Source: CAZCFB01 sp964511535 (GTDB lineage Bacteria > Myxococcota_A > Polyangia > GCA-2747355 > CAZCFB01). Taken from it: a stretch of 25,876 bases of DNA. The stretch covers positions 1 to 25,876 of the forward strand of contig CAZEFW010000139.1 of the NCBI GenBank assembly GCA_964511535.1. The letters run 5' to 3'. Positions 6,145-14,677 of this stretch are shown one piece after another (positions within the stretch are counted from its first letter, which is position 1; the number at the start of each line of letters is the position of its first letter). The position numbers and the translations under genes are program-made. The notes beneath the pieces are model-generated. The model saw nothing but the letters and a program-made list of their open reading frames with translations, was not told the origin of the DNA and did not search any database.

Positions 6145-9100
6145 CTAATACCGATACGTCCAGAACAGATCCACCCCTCCGACGCCCTTGTCTCCGAACA
6201 GGGCCATCAGCAGCCAGCGCGCGCTGATGGAGTACTCCAGCAGCGCCTCGTGGCTGTTTTCGTCCTCGTCGGCGCCGAACACCTTGCGGTAGCCGAGGTA
6301 GAGCCGGTCGGTGAGGTACTTGCCCACCTCGGCCTGCGCCTTTAGGCGAACCGCCTCGTCCTCGCCGCCGTCGCCGCTCTTCTGCTCAGCCAGGCTGACC
6401 CGGGCCACGTCCAGGCCCACGGTGTTGGCCACCTGCCGCGTGATGGGGCCGAGCACCGTCTGGACCACCGCGGCGGTGACGGCGCTGGCCGGGTCCGAGG
6501 CCTGGTCGTCCTCCTGGATCAGCTCCGGCTTGCCCGTCAGGATCATGGCCAGGATTTGTGAGCGAGTGTAAACGGCCGGCTCGCTGCTCAGGGTCAGCTC
6601 CGGCTTGCGCGCGGTGCCCCCCACCGCGATGTAGATGGTCACGTCGGCCATGCTGCGCTCCAGCAACAGGTCGAGGGCCGGGTCCGGGGTCGGCTCTCCC
6701 CCGAACTGCGCGGTGGCTCGCTTCACCCGGTACTTGTTGTCCATCACCTTGATCCAGCCCCGGCGCAGCCCGGCCTCGCCGTACAGCCGCACCCTCCCCC
6801 GGTCGTCGGTGCGCGCCTTGACGTCGGCGGTGGCCTCCACGTCCAGGTCATCGCCGCGGACGAAGATCGGGTCCACCGCGGCCGAGATGTCCAGCCGCAG
6901 GGGCGAGTCGGCCGCTTTTGCCTCGCCCGCCAGCTCCCCGCGGAGCCGACGCGCCACCCGGGGATCGTCCACGAAGTACACCTCGGGCAGCGCCCCTGCC
7001 CGATGCGTCTTGCGTCCGCCGCCCAGCTTGCCCAGCTTCAGCTTGCTCTGATCCAGCGCCACCGTGGCCTTGACCACGCCGCCCGAAAGCGAGCCTCTCA
7101 CCCGGGCCGTGGTGGTCAGCTTGCTGCCCTGCACCGGCGGCACCCCGAGGTCGTAATCTTTGGCCCGCGCTTGCAGGGAGAACGCGCCGGGGCGCAGCCG
7201 GTCCAGGGCGACCTCCCCGCTGCCGCGCAGGGTGCCGCCGCCGCTGGACCAGCCGACGCTGCGGATGGTCAGTTTTCGCGGCGTCAGGCCGACCTTCAGC
7301 GCCATGTTCTGCAGCGGCGCCATGCCCGACAGCAGCACGCGGCCATGGCCCAGGGACAGCGTCCCGCTCACGTCGGGGGCGGGCAGCGCGCCCGCGGCCT
7401 TCAGCTCGGCGCTCAGCTTGCCCGCCACCTCGCGCAGCGCAGGCGACAGCCCGGCGGCGAAGGCCAGGTCCAGGTCACGGACAGTCAGGCTCGCGTCGAT
7501 CTTCCCGCGCGGGGAGAGGGACATGGTGGCCTTCCCGTCGAGCACGGCGCGGCGGCCCTGGGTCAGCGCCAGCTCGCCGTTGATCTTCCCGCCCTTGCCC
7601 AGCCGCGCCTTCAGCTCCAGGTCTCCCACCCGGGCCCGGCCGACGCCGGCGCCCTTGAGACCAAAGTCCACGGTGGCCCGGGGGAGGGCCCTGCCGCGGC
7701 CCTGCATGTCCACCACCGCGTCGAGCACTCCACGCAACCGACCCAACCTGGAGTGGCCGCGAAACAGCCGCGCCAGAGATACGCCGCCGACGGTGACCCT
7801 GCCCGAATAGCGCGCCTGGCCGACGCCATGCAGCAGGAGTTCGCGTGGGCCGGCCAGGATGCTCGCCCGCGCATCAACCAGCGGCGCGCTCGCGAGCCGG
7901 AGCGATAGCTCGCTGCGCACATGGGACGCGCCTGTGGCCAGCGAGACGGTCCCGTTGACCCCGGGCAGGGGCTCTCCGTCGACCTTGACCCCGGAGCTGT
8001 CAAACCCCAGCTTGGCCTCTGGACGCAACGCGGTGCCGGTGAGCAGAAGATGAAGGAGCGCCTTGCCCTCCAGCCTGCCTGACAGATCGGGGACGGCCTT
8101 GCTCAACGCCTCCAGAGAGGCGGCGGTCAGCGCCACGCGCCCGGACACCGGCGCCCGCTCCAGCGCGGCCAGCAGCCGCTTGCGGGAGGCCCGCAACGCC
8201 GCAGCGCCCACGTCGGCCTTCAGCTCCATGTCGAGCAGCGGCTCGCCCTGGTGCTTCAGGTCCGCCGACAGGGCCGCGGCCGCGGCGAGCAGGTCGACGG
8301 AGATGCCCCCGGAGATCCTCTGCAGCCCGCCGACCCCCAGCTTGCGCAGCGAAAGCCGCAGGTTGCCCCGCGGCGCGCTCAGCGTGCCGTCTGCCTTCAG
8401 GTCCAGCCCCACCGCGCCGGCCAGGGGCGGCAGCGCCGGCGCCCAGCGGCGCAGGGTGGCCAGCCGCAGGTTCGGCGCCCGCAGCCGGAGCTGCACCGGG
8501 CCGTCGAGCTGAAGCCCCGGGACCAACGCCCCCTTGCGGTGGCGAACGGGCACGCTGGCCCGCAGCTCCACCCGGTCGCCGGCGTCCACGGTGGCCCGAG
8601 CGGTCAGCGCCCTGCGCCCCACGCGGGCCTCGACCGTGGCGTCCACCGCGGGTCGGCCGGCCAGGGGCCGCACGCCCCTGGCGCGCAGCCCGAGCACCAG
8701 CCGCGGGTGTCCCTTGAGCTTCACCTCGCCGCGCAGGGCGACCTTGCCGCCCAGCAGCTTCAGCCGGGTGGGTCCCAGCTGCACGGTCTTGCCCGGGACG
8801 AGCCGCGCACCGGGGCGGTTGGTCAACGCCAGCCGCTTGCCCTTGAACGAGAGCGCCAGCCGCGACAGGTCCAGGTCGAGCCGCTTTTTGACCAGGGACA
8901 GCCCGGCGCCCAGGTCCAGGCCCAGCGAGGGCCCCGCGGCCTTAACGTCCACCAGCAGCCGCGACAGCGAGCCGCTGGCGGACAGCGATGCGCTGTCCAC
9001 GCGCAGGTCGTCCTGGCCGGGGTCGAGCCGGCGCAGCGTCAACGCCAGCTTGCCCGACGGGCGGGCAGGCAGCCCCGCGGCGGACAGCGACAGGTCGAGC

Positions 9101-10470
9101 CCGCCCAGGCGCACCCTGTCCACCGCGATGGCGGCTGCTCCCAGCCTGGCGCTGCCCTTGAAGGGCCCGGTGAAGGGGCCGCTGGCGCTGGCGGTCAGGG
9201 TGGCGCTCCCCGCCAGCCGGGGCACGCCCGGCGGCAGCGGCAGCCGGCCCAGCGCGGGGGCTGTCAGGCGCACGGTCGAGGCTGTGACCTGCTTCAGGTC
9301 GCCCCTGCCTCGCACCTGCAGGTCGGCGCCGTAAGCCCGGGCGCGCAGATCCTCCACCTTCCACCGGTCGCCGGTCAGGGTGGCGCGCAGGTTCAGCCGC
9401 TGGAGCGCGTACTGCATCAGCTTCGCGCCGGCGCTGCTCACGGTGGCCTCGGCGGTGCTGCCCGGCTGAAGCGGCACCCCCTTGCCCGAGGCCGACAGCT
9501 CCAGCCCCATGCCGCCAGGGGGCAAGCCGGGCCACAGGGCCGCCGGGTCGATGCCCGAGGCGGACAGCCGGGCGCTGTAGCGGCCGAGCTTCCAGTCCGG
9601 CAGCGCGGCCTTGGCCTGCAGGGCCACCACCCCGTCGCCAGGGAGCTTCAGGTCGATCTGCACCTGCGGGGCGGCCATGGTGCCGAGGACGCGGAGCAGC
9701 AAGGTGGCGGACCGCTGCTCCGCCCTGGCCTCCACCCCCAGCTTGAGCTGCCCGTGCACCCGGCTGGCGTCCACCCCCATGTCGCCCCCCAGAGAGGCCG
9801 CCAGCGTCCTGCCGTCGGGCAGGGTCACCGTCGCTGCCCGGAGCACCAGCCGCTGCACCGCCGCAGCCAGGTCCCCGTCGCCCAGGCTTAGGCCGGCGCC
9901 GAGGTCCAGCGCCAGCCCGCGCACCGACAGCGGCCCGCCCATGGCGCGGTCCAGGGTAAACCCGCCGCGCTCCAGGCTCAGCCGCTGCACCGCCACCCGC
10001 AGCCGCGTGGGCTCGGTCGGCGCCTCGGGCTCCGGCTCCGCTGGACCGGGCACCACCAGCTCGGCCAGGTTCACCCCGCCGCCCGGGGTCTTTCGCAGCC
10101 ACACCCGGGGCGCCACTATCCGCGCAGAAATCACGCGCACCTCTCGCCGGAGCAGCGCCCACAGGTCGTAGCGCAGCTCCACCCGCTCGGCGGCCACCGC
10201 CCTGCCCCCGAACCGGTCGCGCAGCTCCACCCCGGTCAGCACGACATCGCCGGTGACCGTCCCGCGCAGCGACCCCACCTGCAGCCCGGGCAGCGTCGGC
10301 CGCAGCTGCTCGAGCGCGAAGGGGACGAGGCGATCCTGCACCGCCTCGAGCCGCAGCGACAGCAGCAGCCCCGCCAGCAGCGCCGCCAGCACCAGCAGCG
10401 TGCCGAGCAGGCCCCAGACTCCTCTGCGGATCCAGCGCCGCCAGCGGGGTATGTCGCGCGCGCGGGCCAT
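6145..10470 (-). CDS. tamB: TamB, translocation and assembly module inner-membrane protein
   Basis: 1441 residues, close to the family's usual 1200-1500. Residues about 16-35 (VWGLLGTLLVLAALLAGLLL) form a single signal anchor. Next comes the AsmA-like N-terminal segment (LPGLQVGSLRGTVTGDVVLTGVELRD) and about 1000 residues of repeated alternating beta strands, the long periplasmic lipid-conducting beta-taco groove. The conserved TamB C-terminal domain follows (LLERSMADVTIYIAVGGTARKPELTLSSEPAVYTRSQILAMILTG), ending LFWTYRY. TamB spans the periplasm and works with an Omp85 partner in outer-membrane protein assembly and phospholipid transport to the outer membrane. The ATG lies 3 nt after the tamA-like stop, so the pair is translationally close and one operon. 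Very Leu/Arg/Ala-rich composition reflects the GC bias. The call is strong on length, ends and neighbour. Confidence 0.93.
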   Translation of the reverse strand: MARARDIPRWRRWIRRGVWGLLGTLLVLAALLAGLLLSLRLEAVQDRLVPFALEQLRPTLPGLQVGSLRGTVTGDVVLTGVELRDRFGGRAVAAERVELRYDLWALLRREVRVISARIVAPRVWLRKTPGGGVNLAELVVPGPAEPEPEAPTEPTRLRVAVQRLSLERGGFTLDRAMGGPLSVRGLALDLGAGLSLGDGDLAAAVQRLVLRAATVTLPDGRTLAASLGGDMGVDASRVHGQLKLGVEARAEQRSATLLLRVLGTMAAPQVQIDLKLPGDGVVALQAKAALPDWKLGRYSARLSASGIDPAALWPGLPPGGMGLELSASGKGVPLQPGSTAEATVSSAGAKLMQYALQRLNLRATLTGDRWKVEDLRARAYGADLQVRGRGDLKQVTASTVRLTAPALGRLPLPPGVPRLAGSATLTASASGPFTGPFKGSARLGAAAIAVDRVRLGGLDLSLSAAGLPARPSGKLALTLRRLDPGQDDLRVDSASLSASGSLSRLLVDVKAAGPSLGLDLGAGLSLVKKRLDLDLSRLALSFKGKRLALTNRPGARLVPGKTVQLGPTRLKLLGGKVALRGEVKLKGHPRLVLGLRARGVRPLAGRPAVDATVEARVGRRALTARATVDAGDRVELRASVPVRHRKGALVPGLQLDGPVQLRLRAPNLRLATLRRWAPALPPLAGAVGLDLKADGTLSAPRGNLRLSLRKLGVGGLQRISGGISVDLLAAAAALSADLKHQGEPLLDMELKADVGAAALRASRKRLLAALERAPVSGRVALTAASLEALSKAVPDLSGRLEGKALLHLLLTGTALRPEAKLGFDSSGVKVDGEPLPGVNGTVSLATGASHVRSELSLRLASAPLVDARASILAGPRELLLHGVGQARYSGRVTVGGVSLARLFRGHSRLGRLRGVLDAVVDMQGRGRALPRATVDFGLKGAGVGRARVGDLELKARLGKGGKINGELALTQGRRAVLDGKATMSLSPRGKIDASLTVRDLDLAFAAGLSPALREVAGKLSAELKAAGALPAPDVSGTLSLGHGRVLLSGMAPLQNMALKVGLTPRKLTIRSVGWSSGGGTLRGSGEVALDRLRPGAFSLQARAKDYDLGVPPVQGSKLTTTARVRGSLSGGVVKATVALDQSKLKLGKLGGGRKTHRAGALPEVYFVDDPRVARRLRGELAGEAKAADSPLRLDISAAVDPIFVRGDDLDVEATADVKARTDDRGRVRLYGEAGLRRGWIKVMDNKYRVKRATAQFGGEPTPDPALDLLLERSMADVTIYIAVGGTARKPELTLSSEPAVYTRSQILAMILTGKPELIQEDDQASDPASAVTAAVVQTVLGPITRQVANTVGLDVARVSLAEQKSGDGGEDEAVRLKAQAEVGKYLTDRLYLGYRKVFGADEDENSHEALLEYSISARWLLMALFGDKGVGGVDLFWTYRY

Positions 10471-10473
10471 GGG

Positions 10474-12492
10474 CTAGAAGGCCTCCCCCAGGGTCAGGTG
10501 GAACGCGCCCCACTCGTCGGGGTCCGGGTTGCCCAGGCCGTCGAGGCCGGCGGCCGCCTTGCGGTTGGCGCGGATGCCGGCGCTCATGCGCAGGGCGCCG
10601 ATGGGGGTCTGGAAGGTGACGCTCGGCCCCGCGGCCAGGTGCAGCTGCCCCAGGTCCAGATCCGACAGCCCCGCCGTGACGTCCCCGGCGTCGAAGAACG
10701 CGCCCAGGCTGAGCCAGTAGCCCCACAGCTTCACCAGCCGCAGGCGCAGGTCCGCCGAAAGGAGCAGCGCCGCGTCGCCCCCCTTGGGCACCCGCCGGCC
10801 CGAGCTGGTGTCGAGCCCCTGGGGCGCCAGCCGCCCGTAGCTGAAGCCGCGATGGCTGGTGGGGCCGCCCAGAGCGTAGCGCCGGGTGATGGGCGAGGAG
10901 GCCTGGCCCAGCGACGCGCCGCCGGGGCTTTCGATGGCGTGCAGGTAGCCGAACATGGCGCGCAGGCCCAGCACCAGCCGCCTGGTCCCCAGCGGGATGT
11001 AGCCCCGCGCCTCCGGCGTGACCTTGACATAGGTGAAGTGGCTGAAGATGTACTCGAAGCCCTGCTCCAGCCGCAGGCCGGCCCAGAAGCCGGCCCGGGG
11101 ATCGCTCACCGCGTCGCGCAGGTCGAGCTCGGCGTACTGCTCCAGCCAGGCCAGGCGGTACGGGTCGACGAAGCCGAAGCCGAGGGACGTGTCGCCCGTC
11201 TTGAACGCCTCCTCGTCGATGTCGAAGAAGTCGAGCAGCTGGAAGTTGTACGACCCGCCCAGCCAGAGCCGCTCGTCGAAGAAGGGGTAGGCCAGGCCCG
11301 CCTGGGCCTTGACCCCGTGGTAGCGGTACCCCTCGTGCAAGGCCGCCTCGTAGCCGAGCATGACGAAGGCCGACAGGTGCGTGTTGAGCAGGTAGGGCTG
11401 GGTCAGCTTGGCCTCGAGCTCCCCCGCCGGCCCCAGGCGCACGGCGTCCCACCAGGTGGGGATGCTCACCGCCGCCAGCATCGCCTTGAGCTCCAGCACC
11501 CGCAGGCCGCCCAGGAAGTTTCGCAGGGTCCAGCGCGCGCTCAGCCGCGCCTCGTGGCGCTTGGTCTCGAAGCCGAACCCGCCACCGAGGCGCAGCTCGC
11601 GCAGCTGGCCGCGCTGCAGGTGAATGGTGATGGGCGCCGCCGCCGTCGGCTCCGCGGGCAGAGCCACCCGCACCCCCGAAAAGACCCGCAGCTTGAACAG
11701 CGCGCTGCGGGTGAGGCGCACCTTCTCCTGGTCGTAGACCTCCCCGGCCTTCCAGCGCACCAGCAGGCGAAGCTTGTCACGCGGGACATCCTCCGCCCCG
11801 ACGAAGCGGGTCGGTCCGAAGCGCACCTTCGGCCCGGGCGTCACGCGCAGGCGGATCACCGCCTCGCGCCGGGGGCGGTGCACCTCCACCTGGCCCTCCA
11901 CCGTCGCGTAGGCGTAGCCGCGCTCCTTGAGGCCGGTGGCGAGCCGCTCCTTGGCCGCGCCGTAGGCGCCGTAGTCGAACCGCTCCCCCTGCTGCACGCC
12001 GAGGCCCTGGCGCAGGGCGCGCAGCGGCCCGGGCGCGAGGGCGGCGGGCATGCCCTCGAGCAACACCGCCTTGACCCTGGTCTCGGGCCCCTCCTTCACG
12101 CTGAGGCGCACCGAGACGGTCTCGCCGTCCTCCGAGCGCTGCACCTGCCTCTCTGTGACCTGCGCCCGGAAGAAGCCGTGCGCGGCGTAGTAGGTCTCCA
12201 CCCGCTCGGCGTCCTGGGCCAGAACGTCAGGGTCGTACCAGGCGCGGTCCACGCACGGGATCCAGTGCAGCCAGTACCAGTACCAGGGCATCTCCCGCGT
12301 CTCGAGGCCGTCGAGCACGTCGTCCGCGTCCAGCGCCCTGGCCCCCTGCAGCTGCACGTCCTTGACCCAGCGCTGCCCGGGCCGCTGCGGGCTGCAGCCC
12401 CACAGGGGCGCCGCCGCCGCGAGCAGCAGCGCCAGCCAGAGCGAGAGCGAGGCACACCTCCCCCCTCCCCTGCGTGTGGGCGCATGGTCCAT
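10474..12492 (-). CDS. tamA: TamA-like Omp85 outer-membrane protein with predicted lipoprotein signal
   Basis: 672 residues from the ATG at 12492. A longer start at 12567 exists but would overlap the divergent gene and put 25 residues before the signal peptide. The N-terminus is Arg-rich, then a hydrophobic stretch ending L-W-G-C (Cys33), a plausible but atypical lipobox (Trp at -2). POTRA-like domains follow at about 45-300 (WVKDVQLQGARALDADDV; RVKAVLLEGMP; KVRFGPTRFVGAEDVPRDKL). The C-terminal half is a 16-strand-type barrel with the Omp85 loop-6 motif as HRGFSYG (family: VRGF/Y) and a final Phe (LTLGEAF), the usual beta-signal. It partners with TamB, encoded 3 nt downstream, in outer-membrane assembly. 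A BamA assignment is less likely because of the TamB neighbour and the small POTRA count. The TACAAT hexamer (minus strand, 12502-12507) is a weak promoter candidate. Confidence 0.88.
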   Translation of the reverse strand: MDHAPTRRGGGRCASLSLWLALLLAAAAPLWGCSPQRPGQRWVKDVQLQGARALDADDVLDGLETREMPWYWYWLHWIPCVDRAWYDPDVLAQDAERVETYYAAHGFFRAQVTERQVQRSEDGETVSVRLSVKEGPETRVKAVLLEGMPAALAPGPLRALRQGLGVQQGERFDYGAYGAAKERLATGLKERGYAYATVEGQVEVHRPRREAVIRLRVTPGPKVRFGPTRFVGAEDVPRDKLRLLVRWKAGEVYDQEKVRLTRSALFKLRVFSGVRVALPAEPTAAAPITIHLQRGQLRELRLGGGFGFETKRHEARLSARWTLRNFLGGLRVLELKAMLAAVSIPTWWDAVRLGPAGELEAKLTQPYLLNTHLSAFVMLGYEAALHEGYRYHGVKAQAGLAYPFFDERLWLGGSYNFQLLDFFDIDEEAFKTGDTSLGFGFVDPYRLAWLEQYAELDLRDAVSDPRAGFWAGLRLEQGFEYIFSHFTYVKVTPEARGYIPLGTRRLVLGLRAMFGYLHAIESPGGASLGQASSPITRRYALGGPTSHRGFSYGRLAPQGLDTSSGRRVPKGGDAALLLSADLRLRLVKLWGYWLSLGAFFDAGDVTAGLSDLDLGQLHLAAGPSVTFQTPIGALRMSAGIRANRKAAAGLDGLGNPDPDEWGAFHLTLGEAF

Positions 12493-12551
12493 GGTCGGCA
12501 ATTGTAGGTGTGCTGTGGTGCCGGCGCGAATTTCGCTGCTATTGTCCGAAC
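12493..12551. promoter_or_regulatory. Divergent promoter zone between tamA and the DTW-domain gene
   Basis: 59 bp between two divergent starts. On the minus strand TACAAT lies at 12502-12507, and on the plus strand TATTGT lies at 12540-12545. Neither has a clear -35 partner, so only the zone is proposed. Confidence 0.3.
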
Positions 12552-13715
12552 ATGGCTCCCGACCCACAGGATCCGGGGCGGCGCATCTGCCCGGACTGCC
12601 AGCGGCCCGAGGTGCGCTGCCTGTGCCGCCACCTGCGCGGCGTGCCGCAGGTGGACAACCACACCGAGGTGGTGATCCTGCAGCACCCCCGCGAGCGGCA
12701 CCACCCCCTGGGCACGGCGCCGCTGCTGCGGCTCGGGCTGCGCCGCGTGCGGCTGGAGGTGGCCTGGGACATGCGCGCCCGGCCTGCGCTGCCGCCGGGC
12801 GCGGCGCTGCTCTATCCCACCGCCACGGCGACCCCGCTGGAGTCGCTGGCGCCGGAGCAGCGCCCCCCCGCGCTGCTGCTGCTGGACGGAACCTGGAAGC
12901 ACGCCCGCAAGCTGCTGCAGCACAACCCGTGGCTCGAGGCCCTGCCGGCGTGCCACCTGACGCCCGCCGAGCCGGGGCGCTACCGCATCCGGGGCGAGCC
13001 GGACCGGAGCGGCCTGGCCACGGTGGAGGCCGCCTGCCAGGCGCTGGCGCTGCTGGAGCCGGACCTGGTCCCTGCGCTGGGGCGGCTGATGGGCGCCTTC
13101 GACGAGATGATCGACCAGCAGGTGGAGGCCATCAGCAGCCAGCGCGCCGGGGCCAGGCAGCGGCGGCGCTACCCGACCCCCGACCCGCTGCACCGCCGGC
13201 TGGAGCGACAGCTCGAGCGTGTGGGCCTGGTGCACGTGGAGGCGGTGGGAGCGGACGTGGTGCAGGTGGCGGCCGCGCGGCCCGCCAACGATGAGGCCAT
13301 GGACCTGCTCATCCAGCCGCCGCCAGGGCAGCCCATCGACCCTGAGCACCTGCGCATGATGGGGCTGCAGTCGGAGCTGCTGCGGGGCGTGCCCGGACGG
13401 CAGGAGGTGGCCGCGCGCCTGGCGGCGTTCCTCGGCCCGGCGCCGCTGCTGTCGGCCTGGAGCGCACGCTCCCTGAAGCTGGCCCAGGACCTGCTGGGCG
13501 CCCGCTGCGCCCCGACGGGCGCGGTGATGCTCAAGGCGGCGTACCACAACCTGGGCCGTGGCGGCGGGGCGCTCGAGGAGATCGTGGCGCGGGAGGGGAT
13601 CGCGCCGCCGCTCCCCTGCGGCCGGGGCCGCGCCGGGCGCCAGCTCGCACTGGCCCTGGCGGTGCTGCGGTGGATCGTCACGCCCGCGTCCCGATGGAGT
13701 ACACTCGGCCCGTGA
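12552..13715 (+). CDS. DTW-domain tRNA aminocarboxypropyltransferase-like protein with extra C-terminal domain
   Basis: 387 residues. The N-terminal ~200 residues are a DTW domain of the TapT/DTWD1 group, which transfers the 3-amino-3-carboxypropyl group of S-adenosylmethionine to a tRNA uridine (acp3U). Evidence is the Cys cluster C13-x2-C16-x6-C23-x-C25, LQHPRERHHPLGTAPLLRLGL, the signature LLLDGTWKHARKLL, and YRIRGEPDRSGLATVEAAC. Residues about 210-387 are an added domain; family members such as the E. coli enzyme stop at about 230. Its motifs (LLSAWSARSLKLAQ; MLKAAYHNLG; GRGRAGRQLALALAVLRWI) are reminiscent of a DnaQ/RNase-T-like fold, but I do not see a clean DEDD set, so this is a guess. 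The ATG at 12552 is chosen because the zinc-like Cys cluster follows directly. It overlaps the next gene by 4 nt. Confidence 0.85.
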   Translation: MAPDPQDPGRRICPDCQRPEVRCLCRHLRGVPQVDNHTEVVILQHPRERHHPLGTAPLLRLGLRRVRLEVAWDMRARPALPPGAALLYPTATATPLESLAPEQRPPALLLLDGTWKHARKLLQHNPWLEALPACHLTPAEPGRYRIRGEPDRSGLATVEAACQALALLEPDLVPALGRLMGAFDEMIDQQVEAISSQRAGARQRRRYPTPDPLHRRLERQLERVGLVHVEAVGADVVQVAAARPANDEAMDLLIQPPPGQPIDPEHLRMMGLQSELLRGVPGRQEVAARLAAFLGPAPLLSAWSARSLKLAQDLLGARCAPTGAVMLKAAYHNLGRGGGALEEIVAREGIAPPLPCGRGRAGRQLALALAVLRWIVTPASRWSTLGP

Positions 13716-14671
13716 CCACCTCGACGCTGCTGGATCTACCCAACCATCAAGCCCGCGCCCGGCTCGCCACCGGCGCGCCGGTGTTCCTGCCGGTCAACCC
13801 GGTGGAGTTTCACGGGCCTCACCTGAGCCTGCACAACGACGCCATCATCAGCCTCGGGCTGTGCCAGGATCTGCACGCGCGCATGGCCGCCTCGGAGCCG
13901 GGGCTGCCCTTCCTCGTGATGCCCGACCTTGAGATGGGCGTGGACACCGTCAACGGGCCGGGATCTCGACCGGTGCCGTACCCCGAGGTGCGCGCCGCGG
14001 TGATCCGCGCCTGCCGGGCGCTGCTCGTGATGGGGGCCAGGGCGGTGGTGCTGATGACCTTCCACGGCGCCCCGCTCCACAACCTGTGCCTCGAGGAGGG
14101 CGCGCGCTTCCTGCGCCGCCGCGGGGTGCCCGCGCTCAGCCCGTTCTCCGAGGTGCTGCGCGGCCTGGCGGCTGGAGAGGGGGCGCGCATGACCGAGGCG
14201 TACGCGCCGGTGCGCGACGAGGCAGACCGCCGCGCGCTGCTGGAGCAAGCAAAGGACGACCTGCACGCGGGCTTCCTGGAGACCTCCCTCACATTGCACT
14301 ACCGCCCGGACACGGTGTCAGACACGCTGGCCTCGGTGCCCCCCTGCCCGCCCATCACGCCGAGCCGGTCCTTCATGGCCGCCGCGCGGGTGGCCGAGCT
14401 GACCGGGCGGCAGGAGCTGGCCCACGAGCTGCGCTTCGCCGCCGCGGCATTCGGCTGGCACCAGCTCGACCCCTTCCCCGGCTACACCGGGCGGCCGCAT
14501 TTGGCCAACGCCGAGACCGGGGCGGTGCTGGCCGAGCGGATCACCTCCAGCGGGGCCGCGCTGATCCGGGCGGTCATCGACGGCGAGGCCGAGCCGCCTC
14601 GCCCGGTTATGGGCTGGGTCGGGCCAGCCACCCTCAACGGCCGGCTCACCGCCTGGGCCTCGAGGGAGTAG
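13712..14671 (+). CDS. Creatininase-family amidohydrolase
   Basis: 319 residues from GTG at 13712, which overlaps the upstream stop as GTGA and has GGAG at 13696-13699; an ATG at 13694 is an alternative. Family marks are VNPVEFHGPHLSLHND (metal-binding Glu, His and Asp as in E-x-HG-x-HL-P-x-x-x-D), VVLMTFHGAPLHN (in place of the usual NGHGGN metal site) and HAGFLETSLTLHYRPDTV (family: HAGE-x-ETS). The family hydrolyses cyclic amides and related bonds (creatinine, formamidopyrimidines, mycofactocin precursor peptide) with divalent metals. The actual substrate here is unknown and the NGHGGN-to-TFHGAPLHN change suggests a distinct subfamily. Cytoplasmic, with no signal peptide. It sits between a tRNA-modification gene and a GH172 lipoprotein gene, an unusual setting. 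Confidence 0.85.
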   Translation: MTTSTLLDLPNHQARARLATGAPVFLPVNPVEFHGPHLSLHNDAIISLGLCQDLHARMAASEPGLPFLVMPDLEMGVDTVNGPGSRPVPYPEVRAAVIRACRALLVMGARAVVLMTFHGAPLHNLCLEEGARFLRRRGVPALSPFSEVLRGLAAGEGARMTEAYAPVRDEADRRALLEQAKDDLHAGFLETSLTLHYRPDTVSDTLASVPPCPPITPSRSFMAAARVAELTGRQELAHELRFAAAAFGWHQLDPFPGYTGRPHLANAETGAVLAERITSSGAALIRAVIDGEAEPPRPVMGWVGPATLNGRLTAWASRE

Positions 14672-14677
14672 CGCCCG

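Noticed and set aside
8942..11452. Long minus-strand open frame of over 800 codons across tamA and tamB
   Set aside because: It is a shifted frame in GC-rich coding DNA; composition is Arg/Ala/Gly-rich without domain motifs, and the other frames carry clear TamA and TamB features.
10498..12507. Plus-strand open frame of 669 codons opposite tamA
   Set aside because: Antisense shadow; Gln/Arg/His-rich with no recognisable fold, while the minus strand has POTRA and barrel motifs.
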